DNA of 64,000 nt from Lonepinella koalarum (GTDB lineage: Bacteria > Pseudomonadota > Gammaproteobacteria > Enterobacterales > Pasteurellaceae): assembly GCF_004565475.1 (NCBI RefSeq), contig NZ_SRHX01000010.1:1-64000 (forward strand), in the 5' to 3' direction. The notes below the pieces were generated by a model. It saw nothing but the letters and a program-made list of their open reading frames with translations, had not been told where the DNA came from and did not search any database. Position 1 is the stretch's first letter. Each line of letters begins with the position of its first letter. Positions 9,537 through 19,920 of this stretch are shown here, piece after piece. Both the position numbers and the translations under genes were made by a program.

Positions 9537-10103
9537 TTATTTTTGATGTTGACCTAAATTTACACCGTCAGCATGTAAACGGCGTTGCAATTCGTAATTT
9601 TGTAACATTGCGCCCATCCGTTTATTTTTCTGTTCGATTTGTTCATTAGTAATGACATCTTTACTTGGTGCATTATAGCTCACTTGTTGCACGCCATTAT
9701 TAAATGGTAAAGTTTGTAATACGGGGGTATCAGCAGATTTCTCCGTTTGGCTGGCGTTAAAGGTTTGCACACCTAATACGGCGACTAAACACACCCCAGC
9801 TGCCACGGCAACTTGTGTTAACGGCACAAACATGGCTTTTAATTTTTGCATAAACGGTGAGGTTTCTACTTCGTCTGGTGTTGGCTGTGACATTTGTAAC
9901 GGTGCTTCTGCTGCAATTAAGGCATCCATTTTTGCCGTAAAATCAGCCCCTAAGAAGACCGCACTTTCTTCACGAATTACAGAACGGATAGTATGGAAGT
10001 TTGCCCAACTTTGTTGTAATTCGCCATCACGACACAATGTAGCAGTGAATTCGTTACTTACTTGTTCACCGTCCATATAGGCGGAAAGTAACTCTTTTTG
10101 CAT
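9537..10103 (-). CDS. rseA: anti-sigma-E factor RseA
   Basis: The 188-residue protein has the RseA layout: an N-terminal cytoplasmic sigma-binding domain (MQKELLSAYMDGE at the start), one membrane span at about 94-114, and a periplasmic C-terminal tail. It holds RpoE inactive at the inner membrane and is cleaved by DegS and RseP under envelope stress. It follows rpoE by 44 bases. An uptake signal lies inside the gene at 9958. Confidence 0.93.
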   Translation of the reverse strand: MQKELLSAYMDGEQVSNEFTATLCRDGELQQSWANFHTIRSVIREESAVFLGADFTAKMDALIAAEAPLQMSQPTPDEVETSPFMQKLKAMFVPLTQVAVAAGVCLVAVLGVQTFNASQTEKSADTPVLQTLPFNNGVQQVSYNAPSKDVITNEQIEQKNKRMGAMLQNYELQRRLHADGVNLGQHQK

Positions 10104-10147
10104 AATAATACCCCAATTAATTGTTTAGTTTGCCGTTGTTACGGATG

Positions 10148-10723
10148 TTATCGCTGTAACAGCGGATTAATTTTATTTTCAATAATTTCTCTTGCTCGGA
10201 AGATTCGAGAACGTACAGTACCCACTGGACAATCCATAATATCGGCAATTTCTTCGTAACTCAACCCTTCTAGCTCACGTAATGTAATGGCGGTTTTCAG
10301 TTCTTCTTGCATACTCTCGATCGTATCAAAAACAATCTTTTTTAATTCCGCTGAGAGTAACTCATTCTCTGGCGTATCCACATCACGTAAATTCGTGCCT
10401 GAATCGTAACTTTCAGCATCTTCTGCTAAAATATCTTCGTTCGGCGGACGGCGACCTTGTGCCGTCAAATAATTCTTTGCAGTATTCACTGCGATTCGGT
10501 AAAGCCAAGTATAAAAAGCACTGTCACCACGAAAAGAATCCATTGAGCGATATGCCTTGATAAAGGATTCTTGCACCACATCGGGAATATCATTGCGTGG
10601 TACATAACGTGTTAATAAGCCTGCTACCTTGTTTTGATAACGAGAAACCAACAAATTAAAGGCTTTCTTATCCCCTTGCTGTACTCTTTCTACTAAAGCC
10701 TGATCGGTAATCTGTTCAGTCAT
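10148..10723 (-). CDS. rpoE: RNA polymerase sigma-E factor
   Basis: The 191-residue ECF sigma factor has the same length as E. coli RpoE from ATG 10723; an in-frame start 12 codons upstream lacks family similarity. Region 2 is visible as DSFRGDSAFYTWLYRIAVNT and region 4 as LEGLSYEEIADIMDCPVGTV. It directs transcription of envelope-stress genes. It heads the rpoE-rseA-rseB-rseC operon, and a sigma-E-type promoter upstream indicates autoregulation. Confidence 0.96.
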   Translation of the reverse strand: MTEQITDQALVERVQQGDKKAFNLLVSRYQNKVAGLLTRYVPRNDIPDVVQESFIKAYRSMDSFRGDSAFYTWLYRIAVNTAKNYLTAQGRRPPNEDILAEDAESYDSGTNLRDVDTPENELLSAELKKIVFDTIESMQEELKTAITLRELEGLSYEEIADIMDCPVGTVRSRIFRAREIIENKINPLLQR

Positions 10724-10768
10724 ATTATCTCTTGTGGCTTGCGATAAAACAACAAGCACTGTATTTGG

Positions 10769-10796
10769 TTAGAGCAACCGTTTTCTAAAAAGTTCA
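10769..10796 (-). promoter_or_regulatory. sigma-E-dependent promoter of rpoE
   Basis: Read on the minus strand, TGAACTT is followed after 16 bases by TCTAA, matching the sigma-E consensus (GGAACTT, 16-17 spacer, TCTGA/TCTAA). It ends 45 bases before the rpoE ATG. This is expected for an autoregulated rpoE operon. Confidence 0.8.
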
Positions 10797-10824
10797 AATA
10801 TTTTAAAAAAGGTACGAAAAAAAG

Positions 10825-11079
10825 CTAATTGCTTAACTGCAATGTTTGATGAATATAGTCAACCATTGCTTGCAACTCCGTATCTATCGCTGGTGTGCGA
10901 TTGAAAAACCAAGAAAAAAGCTGCAAGTCTGTACAAGCCAATAAACGAATAAAACTCTGTTTTTGGCACTCACTTAGTCCATCAAAATGTTGTTGATAAA
11001 AGGGCATAATCACCTTGTCTAATTCCAACATCCCACGGCGACAATCCCACTCAATACGAAGTTTATTGTATTTTGTCAT
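10825..11079 (-). CDS. sdhE: FAD assembly factor SdhE
   Basis: The 84-residue protein carries the family RGxxE motif (RGMLE, residues 15-19) that is essential for covalent flavinylation. It assists FAD attachment to the flavoprotein subunit of succinate dehydrogenase and fumarate reductase in the cytoplasm. Members of this family in fermentative Pasteurellaceae probably serve fumarate reductase. It stands alone, upstream of and in the same direction as rpoE. Confidence 0.9.
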   Translation of the reverse strand: MTKYNKLRIEWDCRRGMLELDKVIMPFYQQHFDGLSECQKQSFIRLLACTDLQLFSWFFNRTPAIDTELQAMVDYIHQTLQLSN

Positions 11080-11257
11080 AATTTGTTCCTATTTATTATC
11101 GAGGTATTATAACGAAAAATAAAAAATAAAGAAAAATAAACCGCACTTTAGTGATCATGAGAGTGGTTAGATTGTAAGGAAAATGTCTTTTCCCTTGATT
11201 TTCCTTTAGTTAACCTTTATCTTTAGCTTTAATTAAACGTTATTTCGGGGTCAATCA

Positions 11258-11830
11258 ATGAATTCAATTCAATATTTAGTGAACAGTATTTTAGGCGTGT
11301 ATCTGCTGGTCGTCATGTTTCGCATGTGGTTACAATATTGTCAAGCAGATTTTTATAATCCCATTTCACAAGCCGTAGTGAAATTGACGGATCCGGTGTT
11401 AAATCCAATACGTAAGACTTTTAAACCACGTAAAAATATGGATATTGCAGCGTTGATTTTTGTCTTTGTAGTAGGCTTAGTTAAATATCCTTTATTGGCT
11501 ATCTTAGGGGGAAAATGGTCATTTGACGGCGTGGTGGAAAATCTCGGTTTATTTACCGTTGTTGGTATATTGACTGTCATAAAAATTTGGGGTGAGATGA
11601 TTTTATATGTAATTTTTATCGGCGCAATTTTAAGTTGGTTTAGACGGGGCAATGATCCTTTGTCTTATTTATTGTATCAATTAGGCGAGCCGGTTTTACG
11701 TCCAATTCGCCGGCTATTACCGAAAACGGGCATGATTGATTTTTCCCCCATGATATTGGCGTTTGTGCTGTTTTGGTTAGATAAAGTGATGTATGACATT
11801 ATTCCTTATGGTATTTGGAAAATTGTGTAA
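11258..11830 (+). CDS. yggT: YggT family membrane protein
   Basis: The 190-residue protein consists of two YggT repeats, each a pair of membrane segments followed by a conserved basic loop: KLTDPVLNPIRK near 43 and LGEPVLRPIRRLLP near 142. This family has a role in membrane potential or osmotic stress that is not well defined. It precedes yggU by 27 bases, the usual pairing. Confidence 0.88.
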   Translation: MNSIQYLVNSILGVYLLVVMFRMWLQYCQADFYNPISQAVVKLTDPVLNPIRKTFKPRKNMDIAALIFVFVVGLVKYPLLAILGGKWSFDGVVENLGLFTVVGILTVIKIWGEMILYVIFIGAILSWFRRGNDPLSYLLYQLGEPVLRPIRRLLPKTGMIDFSPMILAFVLFWLDKVMYDIIPYGIWKIV

Positions 11831-11857
11831 AGTGCGGCGTAATTTGATGAGATTTTT

Positions 11858-12145
11858 ATGTCCGCAATAGAACAAACAGCAAATGGCTTGCGGTTGCGGA
11901 TTTTATTGCAACCTAAAGCCAGTCGTGATGCGATCATAGGATTACATGCTGATGAATTAAAAATCAGCATTACAGCACCACCTATTGATGGGGCGGCGAA
12001 TGTGCATTTGTTGAAATATTTGAGTAAATTATTTAAAGTGCCAAAAAGTATGATTCAGTTAGAAAAAGGCGAATTGAATCGACATAAGCAGGTATTTATT
12101 TCTGAACCGAAGACTATTCCGTCTGAGATTATTTCGTTAATTTAA
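11858..12145 (+). CDS. yggU: DUF167/YggU family protein
   Basis: The 95-residue protein matches the YggU family ([10 protein letters not shown] near 17-26, [18 protein letters not shown] near 45-62). The family folds as a small alpha/beta protein; its function is unknown. It forms an operon with yggT. Its last 9 bases overlap the convergent acetyltransferase gene. Confidence 0.88.
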   Translation: MSAIEQTANGLRLRILLQPKASRDAIIGLHADELKISITAPPIDGAANVHLLKYLSKLFKVPKSMIQLEKGELNRHKQVFISEPKTIPSEIISLI

Positions 12146-12574
12146 ACTTAATTCAAACACTGCCTTTTGCGGATTGCGTTTAAATCCTTCCATTTCTAAA
12201 ATATATTGCGGGTGTTGATCCTGTTCTACGGTGAGCATTTTTGCTTGAGTAAAACACACAAATTCTTTCGCTTTTTCAATAAGTGCGGTGTAAATTTCGG
12301 TTTTTTGAGGATTATTTTGTACAAAAATATCGGTTAATTGCCAGTAGCGTTGTAATTGTAGGGATGATAAACGGGGATAGAGTTGAATAAAGCCGACCGC
12401 TTTTTGTTGGTTATCAAGGGCTAAGAAGAAAATACTTTCACTAAAACGAATCCGGTTATTAAGAAATTGATGGGTTCTTTCCGGATTTTCTGCCATGCCG
12501 TGTGACAAACGGTATTCTTCAAATAGTGGAAGTAATACGGCGAGATTCCATTGTTCAGCTTTGAAAATACGCAT
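12137..12574 (-). CDS. GNAT family N-acetyltransferase
   Basis: The 145-residue protein has the GNAT fold pattern: an N-terminal helix pair, an [18 protein letters not shown] strand pair, then a variant of the acetyl-CoA loop near 86-100 and a final [16 protein letters not shown]. The canonical Q/RxxGxG/A loop is poorly conserved, so its activity and substrate are unknown. It is convergent with yggU, overlapping by 9 bases, and divergent from tpiA. An uptake signal lies inside at 12281. Confidence 0.75.
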   Translation of the reverse strand: MRIFKAEQWNLAVLLPLFEEYRLSHGMAENPERTHQFLNNRIRFSESIFFLALDNQQKAVGFIQLYPRLSSLQLQRYWQLTDIFVQNNPQKTEIYTALIEKAKEFVCFTQAKMLTVEQDQHPQYILEMEGFKRNPQKAVFELSLN

Positions 12575-12756
12575 AATGTTAGATGCTTATAGGTTAGGAT
12601 TGATTAAAAAATAACAAATTTATACAGTAGATTGTACCTTGTAATTTGAGAATAATCACCTGTTAGATCAAAAAAAGATGAAAAAAAACAAAAATTGGGC
12701 TAAAAATTTGTTATATTAAGTTTATTCATTTTGATTAATTTATATGGAGAATTCAA

Positions 12757-13527
12757 ATGGCAGTTCGTAAACCACTCGTTATGGGTAACTGGAAATTAAA
12801 TGGTAGTAAAGCATTTACCAAAGAATTAATTGAAGGTTTGAAAAAAGAACTTCAAGGTGTAACAGGTTGTGGCGTGGCGATTGCACCACCAGTCATGTAT
12901 TTAGCCGAAGCGGAAGCTGCATTGGCCGGTAGTGAAATTGCGTTAGGTTCACAAAATGTGGATATTAATCTGCAAGGGGCGTTTACCGGTGATATTTCTA
13001 CTGCGATGTTAAAAGATTTTGGGGCGAAATATATTATTATTGGTCACTCGGAGCGTCGTACATATCACAAAGAAAGTGATGAATTTATTGCGAAAAAATT
13101 TGGTGTGTTGAAAGAAGCTGGATTAGTTCCAGTATTATGTATCGGTGAATCCGAAGCCGAAAATGAAGCCGGCAAAACCCAAGAAGTTTGCGCAAGACAA
13201 ATTGATGCGGTTATTAATGCATTAGGTGTAGAAGCCTTTAATGGTGCGGTGATTGCATATGAACCAATTTGGGCAATTGGAACAGGTAAATCTGCAACCC
13301 CAGCTCAAGCTCAAGCAGTGCATAAATTTATTCGTGATCATATTGCAGCAAAATCTCAAGCTGTAGCCGATCAAGTGATTATTCAATACGGTGGTTCTGT
13401 AAATGATGCCAATGCAGCAGAGTTATTTACTCAACCAGATATTGATGGTGCATTAGTTGGTGGAGCATCATTAAAAGCACCTGCGTTTGCCGTCATTGTG
13501 AAAGCAGCAGCTGTGGCTAAGGCGTAA
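12757..13527 (+). CDS. tpiA: triosephosphate isomerase
   Basis: The 256-residue TIM barrel has NWKLNGS at 8-14, the catalytic His in GHSERR near 96, the catalytic Glu in [11 protein letters not shown] near 168-178, and the phosphate-gripping loop YGGSV near 212. It interconverts DHAP and glyceraldehyde-3-phosphate. It would draw in the DHAP made by both the rhamnose and sulfoquinovose pathways in this window. It is monocistronic, with its own terminator. Confidence 0.98.
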   Translation: MAVRKPLVMGNWKLNGSKAFTKELIEGLKKELQGVTGCGVAIAPPVMYLAEAEAALAGSEIALGSQNVDINLQGAFTGDISTAMLKDFGAKYIIIGHSERRTYHKESDEFIAKKFGVLKEAGLVPVLCIGESEAENEAGKTQEVCARQIDAVINALGVEAFNGAVIAYEPIWAIGTGKSATPAQAQAVHKFIRDHIAAKSQAVADQVIIQYGGSVNDANAAELFTQPDIDGALVGGASLKAPAFAVIVKAAAVAKA

Positions 13528-13550
13528 TTGGTCATAAAATATAAATGATA

Positions 13551-13588
13551 AAAAGCGCTCAGATCGTTGCTCTGAGCGCTTTTTTACT
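13551..13588 (+). terminator. tpiA intrinsic terminator
   Basis: AAAAGCGCTCAGA (13551-13563) pairs with TCTGAGCGCTTTTTT (13571-13585): a 13-bp stem with a 7-base loop and a T tract, 23 bases after the tpiA stop. Confidence 0.92.
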
Positions 13589-13651
13589 TTCGGTTTATGT
13601 TTAAAATCGCTATAATGTCATATTCGTTATATTGAATATTAGGCATTCTTT

Positions 13652-14944
13652 ATGCTAGGTTTTTTTTATACGTTTGTCATGTATTTGTTGCAACCATTTT
13701 TGTTGCTCTTTATGTTAGGACGTAGTATTAAATCCCCAGATTACCGTAGGCGTATTAGTGAACGTTACGGTTTGTTCTATGCGGAGTTAGAACGACCACA
13801 ACCGAATGGGATTATTATTCATGCGGCATCTGTCGGTGAAGTTATTGCAGCCACGCCTTTAGTTCGTCAAATTCAAACGGAATACCCTAATTTACCGATT
13901 ACGGTGACAACGGTGACGCCAACAGGATCAGCTCGTGTCAAAGCCGCTTTTGGCGATTCTGTTAGCCATTTTTATTTACCCTATGATTTACCTGATGCGA
14001 TCACTCGGTTTATTAATTTTATTCAGCCCAAAGCCTGTATTGTGATTGAAACGGAAATTTGGCCAACGCTTATCCATCAACTAAAATTGCGTAATATTCC
14101 GTTTATTGTGGCGAATGCTCGTTTATCCGCTCGTTCTGCCAAACGTTATGCATGGGCAAAGAATCATATTAAAACGGTGTTAAATGAGATTAGTTTAATT
14201 GCCCCGCAAGATAGTATTAGTGGTAAGCGCTACATAGATTTGGGTTATCAAGGTCGGTTAGTGTTAACTGGAAATATTAAATATGATTTAGAAATTTCCG
14301 ATGAATTATTAAATGATATAATAAGTTTAGAGCAACAATGGATTGGTAATAGACCCGTTTGGATTGCTGGAAGTACCCATGAAGGGGAAGAAGAAATTAT
14401 ACTACAAACGCACCGCACTTTATTGCAGCAATTTCCAAATTTATTGTTGATTTTGGCACCTCGTCATCCGGAGCGTTTTAATTCAGTGGCAAATTTAATT
14501 GAAAAAGAGAATTTTAGTTATTGTCGCCGAAGTGAGGATATTGCGCCTAGTGCACAAACTCAAATTTTGTTGGGTGATACTATGGGAGAACTCATGTTAA
14601 TGTACGGTGTTTCCGATGTGGCTTTTGTGGGAGGAAGTTTAGTGAAACATGGCGGACATAATCCCCTTGAACCACTAGCATTTAAATTGCCTGTTATTAG
14701 TGGTAAGTATGTATTTAATTTCCCAGAAGTTTTTTTGAAATTAAGATATGTGCTCGGTGTTTTAACAGTAAAATCCGATGCCAATGCATTGGCGGAGGCA
14801 GTGAGCAGATTTTTACATTCAAAAGCATTACGTCAGCGTTTTGGACAGGCTGGTTATGAAGTATTAGTTGAAAATCGTGGAGCATTAAAACGATTAATTG
14901 GTTTATTGCGTCCCTATTTAGAAAACGAGCAAGTAGAGAAATAA
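13652..14944 (+). CDS. waaA: 3-deoxy-D-manno-octulosonic acid (Kdo) transferase
   Basis: The 430-residue GT30 glycosyltransferase has an N-terminal membrane anchor (residues 1-22). Characteristic segments are HAASVGEV near 53, IETEIWPTL near 131, and GGSLVKHGGHNPLEP near 328-342. It adds Kdo to lipid A precursor; in Haemophilus the enzyme adds one Kdo, later phosphorylated by KdkA, and a kdkA gene is present at 22321. It is followed by coaD after 3 bases, the common waaA-coaD pairing. Confidence 0.95.
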   Translation: MLGFFYTFVMYLLQPFLLLFMLGRSIKSPDYRRRISERYGLFYAELERPQPNGIIIHAASVGEVIAATPLVRQIQTEYPNLPITVTTVTPTGSARVKAAFGDSVSHFYLPYDLPDAITRFINFIQPKACIVIETEIWPTLIHQLKLRNIPFIVANARLSARSAKRYAWAKNHIKTVLNEISLIAPQDSISGKRYIDLGYQGRLVLTGNIKYDLEISDELLNDIISLEQQWIGNRPVWIAGSTHEGEEEIILQTHRTLLQQFPNLLLILAPRHPERFNSVANLIEKENFSYCRRSEDIAPSAQTQILLGDTMGELMLMYGVSDVAFVGGSLVKHGGHNPLEPLAFKLPVISGKYVFNFPEVFLKLRYVLGVLTVKSDANALAEAVSRFLHSKALRQRFGQAGYEVLVENRGALKRLIGLLRPYLENEQVEK

Positions 14945-14947
14945 TTT

Positions 14948-15427
14948 ATGACAACGGTGATTTATCCCGGCACATTTGATCCAATTACCAATGGACATTT
15001 AGATATTATTACACGAAGTGCGGTGCTTTTTCCCAACGTTATTGTAGCAGTCGCTTCTAGTCCAAGTAAGAAACCTTTATTTGAACTCGCACAACGTGTT
15101 GAGTTAATCGGGCAATCGGTTGCTCACTTGGCAAATGTGCGCGTGATTGGCTTTACGGATTTATTAGCAAACGTAATTCAACAGTTTGATGTTAAAGCGA
15201 TTATTCGCGGGGTACGCACTACCACAGATTTTGAATATGAATTACAATTAGCTCATTTAAATAGAGTGTTAACAGGAGGAGTAGAGAGTCTATTTTTACC
15301 GCCGACGGAACAATGGGCTTATGTTTCTTCAACCATTGTTCGTGAAGTTTATTTGCATGGTGGTGATGTCGCAAAATTTGTGCCACCACCGGTATTGGAA
15401 GCCTTGTTAAAAAGAGCGAAAAAATAA
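14948..15427 (+). CDS. coaD: phosphopantetheine adenylyltransferase
   Basis: The 159-residue nucleotidyltransferase has [14 protein letters not shown] at 7-20 containing the T/HxGH-type motif, and SSTIVRE near 128 (the ISSTxxR motif). It transfers AMP from ATP to 4'-phosphopantetheine, the fourth step of coenzyme A synthesis. It is coupled to waaA with a 3-base gap. An uptake signal lies inside at 15016. Confidence 0.96.
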   Translation: MTTVIYPGTFDPITNGHLDIITRSAVLFPNVIVAVASSPSKKPLFELAQRVELIGQSVAHLANVRVIGFTDLLANVIQQFDVKAIIRGVRTTTDFEYELQLAHLNRVLTGGVESLFLPPTEQWAYVSSTIVREVYLHGGDVAKFVPPPVLEALLKRAKK

Positions 15428-15507
15428 GCAAGAAAGCCATTCAATAAAAGTGAAATTTGTGTAACAATAGCAGTAATTTATTTACATTAAACAATAATGA
15501 ATTATTT

Positions 15508-18132
15508 ATGAAAACAACAGCAGAAATTAGACAATCTTTTTTGAATTTTTTCCATAGTAAAGGTCATCAGATTGTGGAAAGTAGTTCTCTTGTGCCTGAA
15601 AACGATCCCACTTTACTTTTTACTAACGCAGGGATGAACCAATTTAAAGATGTTTTTCTTGGTTTAGATAAACGAGCTTATACTCGAGCTACCACCGCAC
15701 AACGTTGTGTGCGAGCAGGGGGAAAACATAACGATTTAGAAAATGTGGGCTATACCGCACGTCATCATACATTCTTTGAAATGATGGGGAATTTCAGTTT
15801 CGGTGATTATTTTAAACAAGATGCTATTGCTTTTGGTTGGGAATATTTAACCTCTCCACAATGGTTAGGTTTACCGAAAGAAAAACTGTATGTTACCGTA
15901 TATGAAACCGATGACGAAGCCTATAATATTTGGCATCAACAAATGGGTGTGCCAGCAGAACATATTATTCGCATTGGCGATAACAAAGGTGGTGCATACA
16001 ATTCCGATAATTTCTGGGCAATGGGCGATACTGGACCTTGCGGACCTTGTACCGAGATTTTCTACGATCATGGTGAGCAACATTGGGGTGGTTTACCAGG
16101 TTCGCCTGAAGAAGACGGCGACCGTTATATTGAAGTGTGGAATATTGTATTTATGCAATTTAACCGTTTGGCTGATGGGACATTAGAAAAATTGCCAAGA
16201 CCGTCTGTGGATACAGGTATGGGCTTGGAACGCATGACAGCGGTAATGCAGCATGTGAACTCCAACTATGAAATTGATATTTTCCAAACCTTAATTGCCA
16301 AAGTAGCAGAAATTGTCGGTACTCAAGATTTAACCAATAAATCTTTACGTGTGATTGCCGATCATATTCGTTCTTGTGCTTATTTAATTGCTGACGGCGT
16401 GATTCCGTCTAACGAAGGGCGTGGGTATGTATTACGCCGTATTATTCGCCGTGCAGTTCGTCATGGACATTTGTTAGGTGCGAAAGAAACGTTCTTTTAT
16501 AAATTGGTGCCTACTTTAATTGAGGTCATGGCTGCTGCAGCGAAAATTGTCAAAGAAAAACAAGCCAACGTAGAAAAACTGTTACGTTTGGAGGAAGAAC
16601 AATTTGCTCGTACGTTAGCGCGTGGTTTGACTTTATTAGATGATGCCTTGGCAGAGGTTAAAGACGGCGTATTGTCTGGTGAAGTGGCATTTAAATTATA
16701 TGATACTTACGGTTTCCCATTGGATTTAACCGCTGATGTATGTCGTGAACGTAATATTCAAATTGATGAAGCAGGCTTTGATAAAGAAATGGAAGCGCAA
16801 CGTTTAAGAGCGCAGTCTGCCAGCCAGTTTGGTATGGATTATAACAATGTTATTCGTGTCGATGGTACAACCCAATTTGAAGGTTATAACAAAGCAGAAA
16901 GTCAGGCAAAAGTTACCGCACTTTTCCATGACGGCAAATCAGTGGATAGCATTACCGCAGGACAAAGTGCGGTGGTTATTTTAGAAAATACGCCATTCTA
17001 TGCGGAGATGGGGGGGCAGATTGGTGATAGCGGAGAGTTGGTCAATAATAATTGTCAATTTGATGTGAAAGATACGCAAAAATATGGTCAAGTGTTTGGA
17101 CATATTGGTGAATTGACGGTAGGTTCATTGTCGGTAGGTGATAGCGTGGATGCGATTGTGGATAATGAACGTCGTCAGCATACTAGATTAAACCATAGTG
17201 CAACTCACTTATTACATTCCGCTCTACGTCAAGTATTAGGCGAACATGTCGCACAGAAAGGATCGTTAGTGTCTGATGTGGGTTTACGTTTTGACTTTGT
17301 GCAACCTGAAGCAATCGGTAAACAACAGCTTGCGGAAGTAGAACGTATCGTCAATTTTCATATTCGTGCGAATCACCCTGTATTAACCGAAGAAATGGGG
17401 ATTGAACAAGCCAAAGCAAAAGGTGCGATGGCGTTATTCGGGGAGAAATATGGTGATGTGGTTCGTGTCGTTACCATGAGTCCATTCTCGATCGAGCTTT
17501 GTGGTGGATTACACGTACAACGCACGGGAGATATTGGTTTATTTAAATTAGTGTCAGAAAGTGCGATCGCTGCGGGCATTCGTCGAGTGGAAGCCGTTAC
17601 AGGTGAGGGTGCGATGGCTTGGCTACATAATCAACAAGCTATTTTAGCGCAAGTCGCGGATGCGTTAAAATCTGATGTCACATCATTACCAGAGAAAATT
17701 GATCAGTTGCAAGAAAAAGCCAAGAAAACAGAAAAAGAATTACAACAATTAAAACAAAAAGCTGCCGTACAAGCAGGGGCGAATTTAGTGCAAAGTGCGG
17801 TAAAAATTAATGGAATTTCGGTAATCGTACAACAATTGGATGGTGTCGATACCAAAGTATTGCGTGTGATGGTAGATGATTTGAAAAATCAACTTGGTTC
17901 TGCTGTGATTGCTTTTGCTTCTGTTGTAGATGAAAAAGTCAATCTCATTGTGGGTATAACAGCAGACATCACAAGTAAAGTAAAAGCAGGTGAATTAGTC
18001 AATCTAATGGCTCAACAAGTGGGAGGCAAAGGAGGCGGTCGTCCAGATATGGCGATGGCAGGCGGATCTCAGCCTGAAAATGTAGTTGAAGCATTACATG
18101 TTGCTTCAGATTGGTTAAAAGTAAATTTGTAA
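15508..18132 (+). CDS. alaS: alanyl-tRNA synthetase
   Basis: The 874-residue protein matches the E. coli length (876) from ATG 15508; an in-frame extension to 15457 adds a leader without family similarity. Domains in order are the class II catalytic core (residues 1-240, with [13 protein letters not shown]), a tRNA recognition domain, the editing domain with HSATHLLH and CGGLH zinc-binding motifs, and a C-terminal coiled-coil C-Ala domain with a [11 protein letters not shown] ending. It charges tRNA-Ala. Three uptake signals lie within the gene (16915, 16965, 17793). Confidence 0.97.
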   Translation: MKTTAEIRQSFLNFFHSKGHQIVESSSLVPENDPTLLFTNAGMNQFKDVFLGLDKRAYTRATTAQRCVRAGGKHNDLENVGYTARHHTFFEMMGNFSFGDYFKQDAIAFGWEYLTSPQWLGLPKEKLYVTVYETDDEAYNIWHQQMGVPAEHIIRIGDNKGGAYNSDNFWAMGDTGPCGPCTEIFYDHGEQHWGGLPGSPEEDGDRYIEVWNIVFMQFNRLADGTLEKLPRPSVDTGMGLERMTAVMQHVNSNYEIDIFQTLIAKVAEIVGTQDLTNKSLRVIADHIRSCAYLIADGVIPSNEGRGYVLRRIIRRAVRHGHLLGAKETFFYKLVPTLIEVMAAAAKIVKEKQANVEKLLRLEEEQFARTLARGLTLLDDALAEVKDGVLSGEVAFKLYDTYGFPLDLTADVCRERNIQIDEAGFDKEMEAQRLRAQSASQFGMDYNNVIRVDGTTQFEGYNKAESQAKVTALFHDGKSVDSITAGQSAVVILENTPFYAEMGGQIGDSGELVNNNCQFDVKDTQKYGQVFGHIGELTVGSLSVGDSVDAIVDNERRQHTRLNHSATHLLHSALRQVLGEHVAQKGSLVSDVGLRFDFVQPEAIGKQQLAEVERIVNFHIRANHPVLTEEMGIEQAKAKGAMALFGEKYGDVVRVVTMSPFSIELCGGLHVQRTGDIGLFKLVSESAIAAGIRRVEAVTGEGAMAWLHNQQAILAQVADALKSDVTSLPEKIDQLQEKAKKTEKELQQLKQKAAVQAGANLVQSAVKINGISVIVQQLDGVDTKVLRVMVDDLKNQLGSAVIAFASVVDEKVNLIVGITADITSKVKAGELVNLMAQQVGGKGGGRPDMAMAGGSQPENVVEALHVASDWLKVNL

Positions 18133-18194
18133 GTGTTGCATTATGAATGTCTTGTTTTAATGTATAAGACTGGTTATCAATAAGGATGTTGATA

Positions 18195-18252
18195 GGTCTG
18201 TGAATGTTTTATTTTTTCTTTATTGCAAGGCGAAATGAAACATTCACAGACC
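18195..18252. repeat. long inverted repeat between alaS and csrA
   Basis: GGTCTGTGAATGTTT (18195-18209) and AAACATTCACAGACC (18238-18252) are perfectly complementary over 15 bp around a 28-base AT-rich loop. No T tract follows, so it is not a typical terminator. It lies in the csrA leader, 43 bases before the csrA ATG. Confidence 0.7.
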
Positions 18253-18295
18253 AATAGCACAAGACAGATATAATCATATAAATAGGGAGAAGTAT

Positions 18296-18487
18296 ATGCT
18301 GGTTTTGACAAGAAAACTAGGTGAAAGCTTACTCATTGGCGATGATATTGAAATCACAGTGTTAAATGTCCGTGGTAATCAAGTAAAAATCGGTGTGAAA
18401 GCACCAAAAAACGTTTCCGTACATCGGGAAGAAATCTATCAACGTATCAAACAATCTCAAGATGACGAACATTTAGAGATTGAATAA
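18296..18487 (+). CDS. csrA: carbon storage regulator CsrA
   Basis: The 63-residue RNA-binding protein is full length: [15 protein letters not shown] at the N terminus, then the [19 protein letters not shown] core with the RNA-contacting Arg in HREE. It binds GGA motifs in leader RNAs and controls translation of carbon-use genes. The ribosome-binding site contains AGGGAGA. It lies 9 bases upstream of the phosphomannomutase gene, so the two are probably cotranscribed. Confidence 0.97.
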   Translation: MLVLTRKLGESLLIGDDIEITVLNVRGNQVKIGVKAPKNVSVHREEIYQRIKQSQDDEHLEIE

Positions 18488-18496
18488 GGAGAATCT

Positions 18497-19861
18497 ATGA
18501 GTAAATTAACTTGCTTTAAAGCCTATGATATTCGTGGTCGTTTGGGGGATGAACTAAATGTTGATATTGCGTACCGCATTGGTCGTGCATTTGGTCAATA
18601 CCTAAAACCAAAAAATATTGTGGTGGGGGGGGACGTGCGTTTAACCAGTAAAGAATTGAAAAGTGCCGTAACCAACGGGCTATTAGATTCTGGCGTTGAT
18701 GTGATTGATCTCGGGGAGGTGGGTACAGAAGAAGTTTACTTTGCTACATCTTTCTTAAACGCTGATGGAGGTATTGAAGTCACTGCAAGCCATAACCCAA
18801 TGGATTACAATGGCTTAAAACTTGTCCGTGAAGGCTCACGCCCAATTAGTTCTGAAACAGGTTTAGCGGATATTCAACGCTTAGCGGAGGAAAATAATTT
18901 CCCAGCGGTAACGCAGCGCGGTCAATATAAACAACAATCGGTAATTGGTGATTATGTTGAACGTTTACTTTCTTATGTAAACTTAGACAATATCAAACCA
19001 TTAAAATTAGTGATTAACTCAGGTAATGGTGCGGCAGGTCATGTGGTTGATGCCATTGAGGCTCAATTTAAAGCGCGCCGAGTGCCAGTGGAATTTATTA
19101 AAGTGCATAATAATCCAGACGGTACATTCCCACACGGAATTCCTAATCCAATTTTACATGAAAACCGTCAAGACACCATTGATGCGGTATTAAAACACAA
19201 AGCGGATATGGGAATTGCCTTTGATGGCGACTTCGACCGTTGTTTCTTCTTTGATGAAAACGGTGGCTTTATTGAGGGGTATTATGTGGTTGGTCTGTTA
19301 GGTCAAGCCTTTACCCAAAAACAAAAAGGGGCGAAGATTATCTACGATCCACGTTTAATCTGGAATACTGAAAAATTAGTCGCTGAAAATGGTGGTGAAG
19401 CCGTGATGTCAAAATCCGGTCACTCATTTATTAAAGAAAAAATGCGTGAAGTGGATGCGGTTTATGGCGGTGAAATGTCGGCTCACCATTATTTCCGTGA
19501 TTTCTACTATTGCGATAGCGGTATGGTGCCTTGGTTATTAGTGATGGAATTAGTGAGCACAACAGGTAAATCCTTAGGTCAATTAGTGACAGAAAGTATT
19601 AACACGTATCCATCACCGGGTGAAATCAACAGCAAATTAACCGATGCCAAAGCGTCCATTGCTCGTGTACGTGCTGCCTATGAAAAAGATGCGGTGAGCG
19701 TAAATGAAATTGACGGTATTAGCATTGAATATCCAAACTGGCGTTTCAATTTACGTAGTTCAAATACGGAACCAGTGGTGCGTTTGAACCTTGAAACCCG
19801 TGGCGATAAGCAGTTGATGCAAGAGAAGACTGATGAGATTTTGGCGTTATTGCGTCAATAA
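18497..19861 (+). CDS. manB: phosphomannomutase/phosphoglucomutase
   Basis: The 454-residue alpha-D-phosphohexomutase has an N-terminal [12 protein letters not shown], the phosphoserine loop [11 protein letters not shown] near 95-105, the magnesium loop DGDFDRCF near 243-250, and the sugar-binding SGGEMS-like segment [11 protein letters not shown] near 322. It interconverts mannose-6- and mannose-1-phosphate for polysaccharide or LPS synthesis and may also act on glucose. CpsG is an equivalent name. It is followed by a terminator and galU. Confidence 0.9.
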   Translation: MSKLTCFKAYDIRGRLGDELNVDIAYRIGRAFGQYLKPKNIVVGGDVRLTSKELKSAVTNGLLDSGVDVIDLGEVGTEEVYFATSFLNADGGIEVTASHNPMDYNGLKLVREGSRPISSETGLADIQRLAEENNFPAVTQRGQYKQQSVIGDYVERLLSYVNLDNIKPLKLVINSGNGAAGHVVDAIEAQFKARRVPVEFIKVHNNPDGTFPHGIPNPILHENRQDTIDAVLKHKADMGIAFDGDFDRCFFFDENGGFIEGYYVVGLLGQAFTQKQKGAKIIYDPRLIWNTEKLVAENGGEAVMSKSGHSFIKEKMREVDAVYGGEMSAHHYFRDFYYCDSGMVPWLLVMELVSTTGKSLGQLVTESINTYPSPGEINSKLTDAKASIARVRAAYEKDAVSVNEIDGISIEYPNWRFNLRSSNTEPVVRLNLETRGDKQLMQEKTDEILALLRQ

Positions 19862-19879
19862 AAAATCTTGTTAATATTG

Positions 19880-19908
19880 ACCGTACTTTAAAAAAGTGCG
19901 GTTATTTT
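19880..19908 (+). terminator. terminator after phosphomannomutase, built from an uptake-signal pair
   Basis: ACCGTACTTT (19880-19889) pairs with AAAGTGCGGT (19893-19902), one pair being G-U, followed by a T-rich tract. The right arm is an exact uptake signal and the left arm a one-base variant, a common Haemophilus arrangement. Confidence 0.8.
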
Positions 19909-19920
19909 ATAATTAATATC

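Noticed and set aside
15457-15507. Longer N terminus for AlaS
   Set aside because: The 17 extra residues are not part of the family; the ATG at 15508 gives the standard MKTTAEIRQ start.
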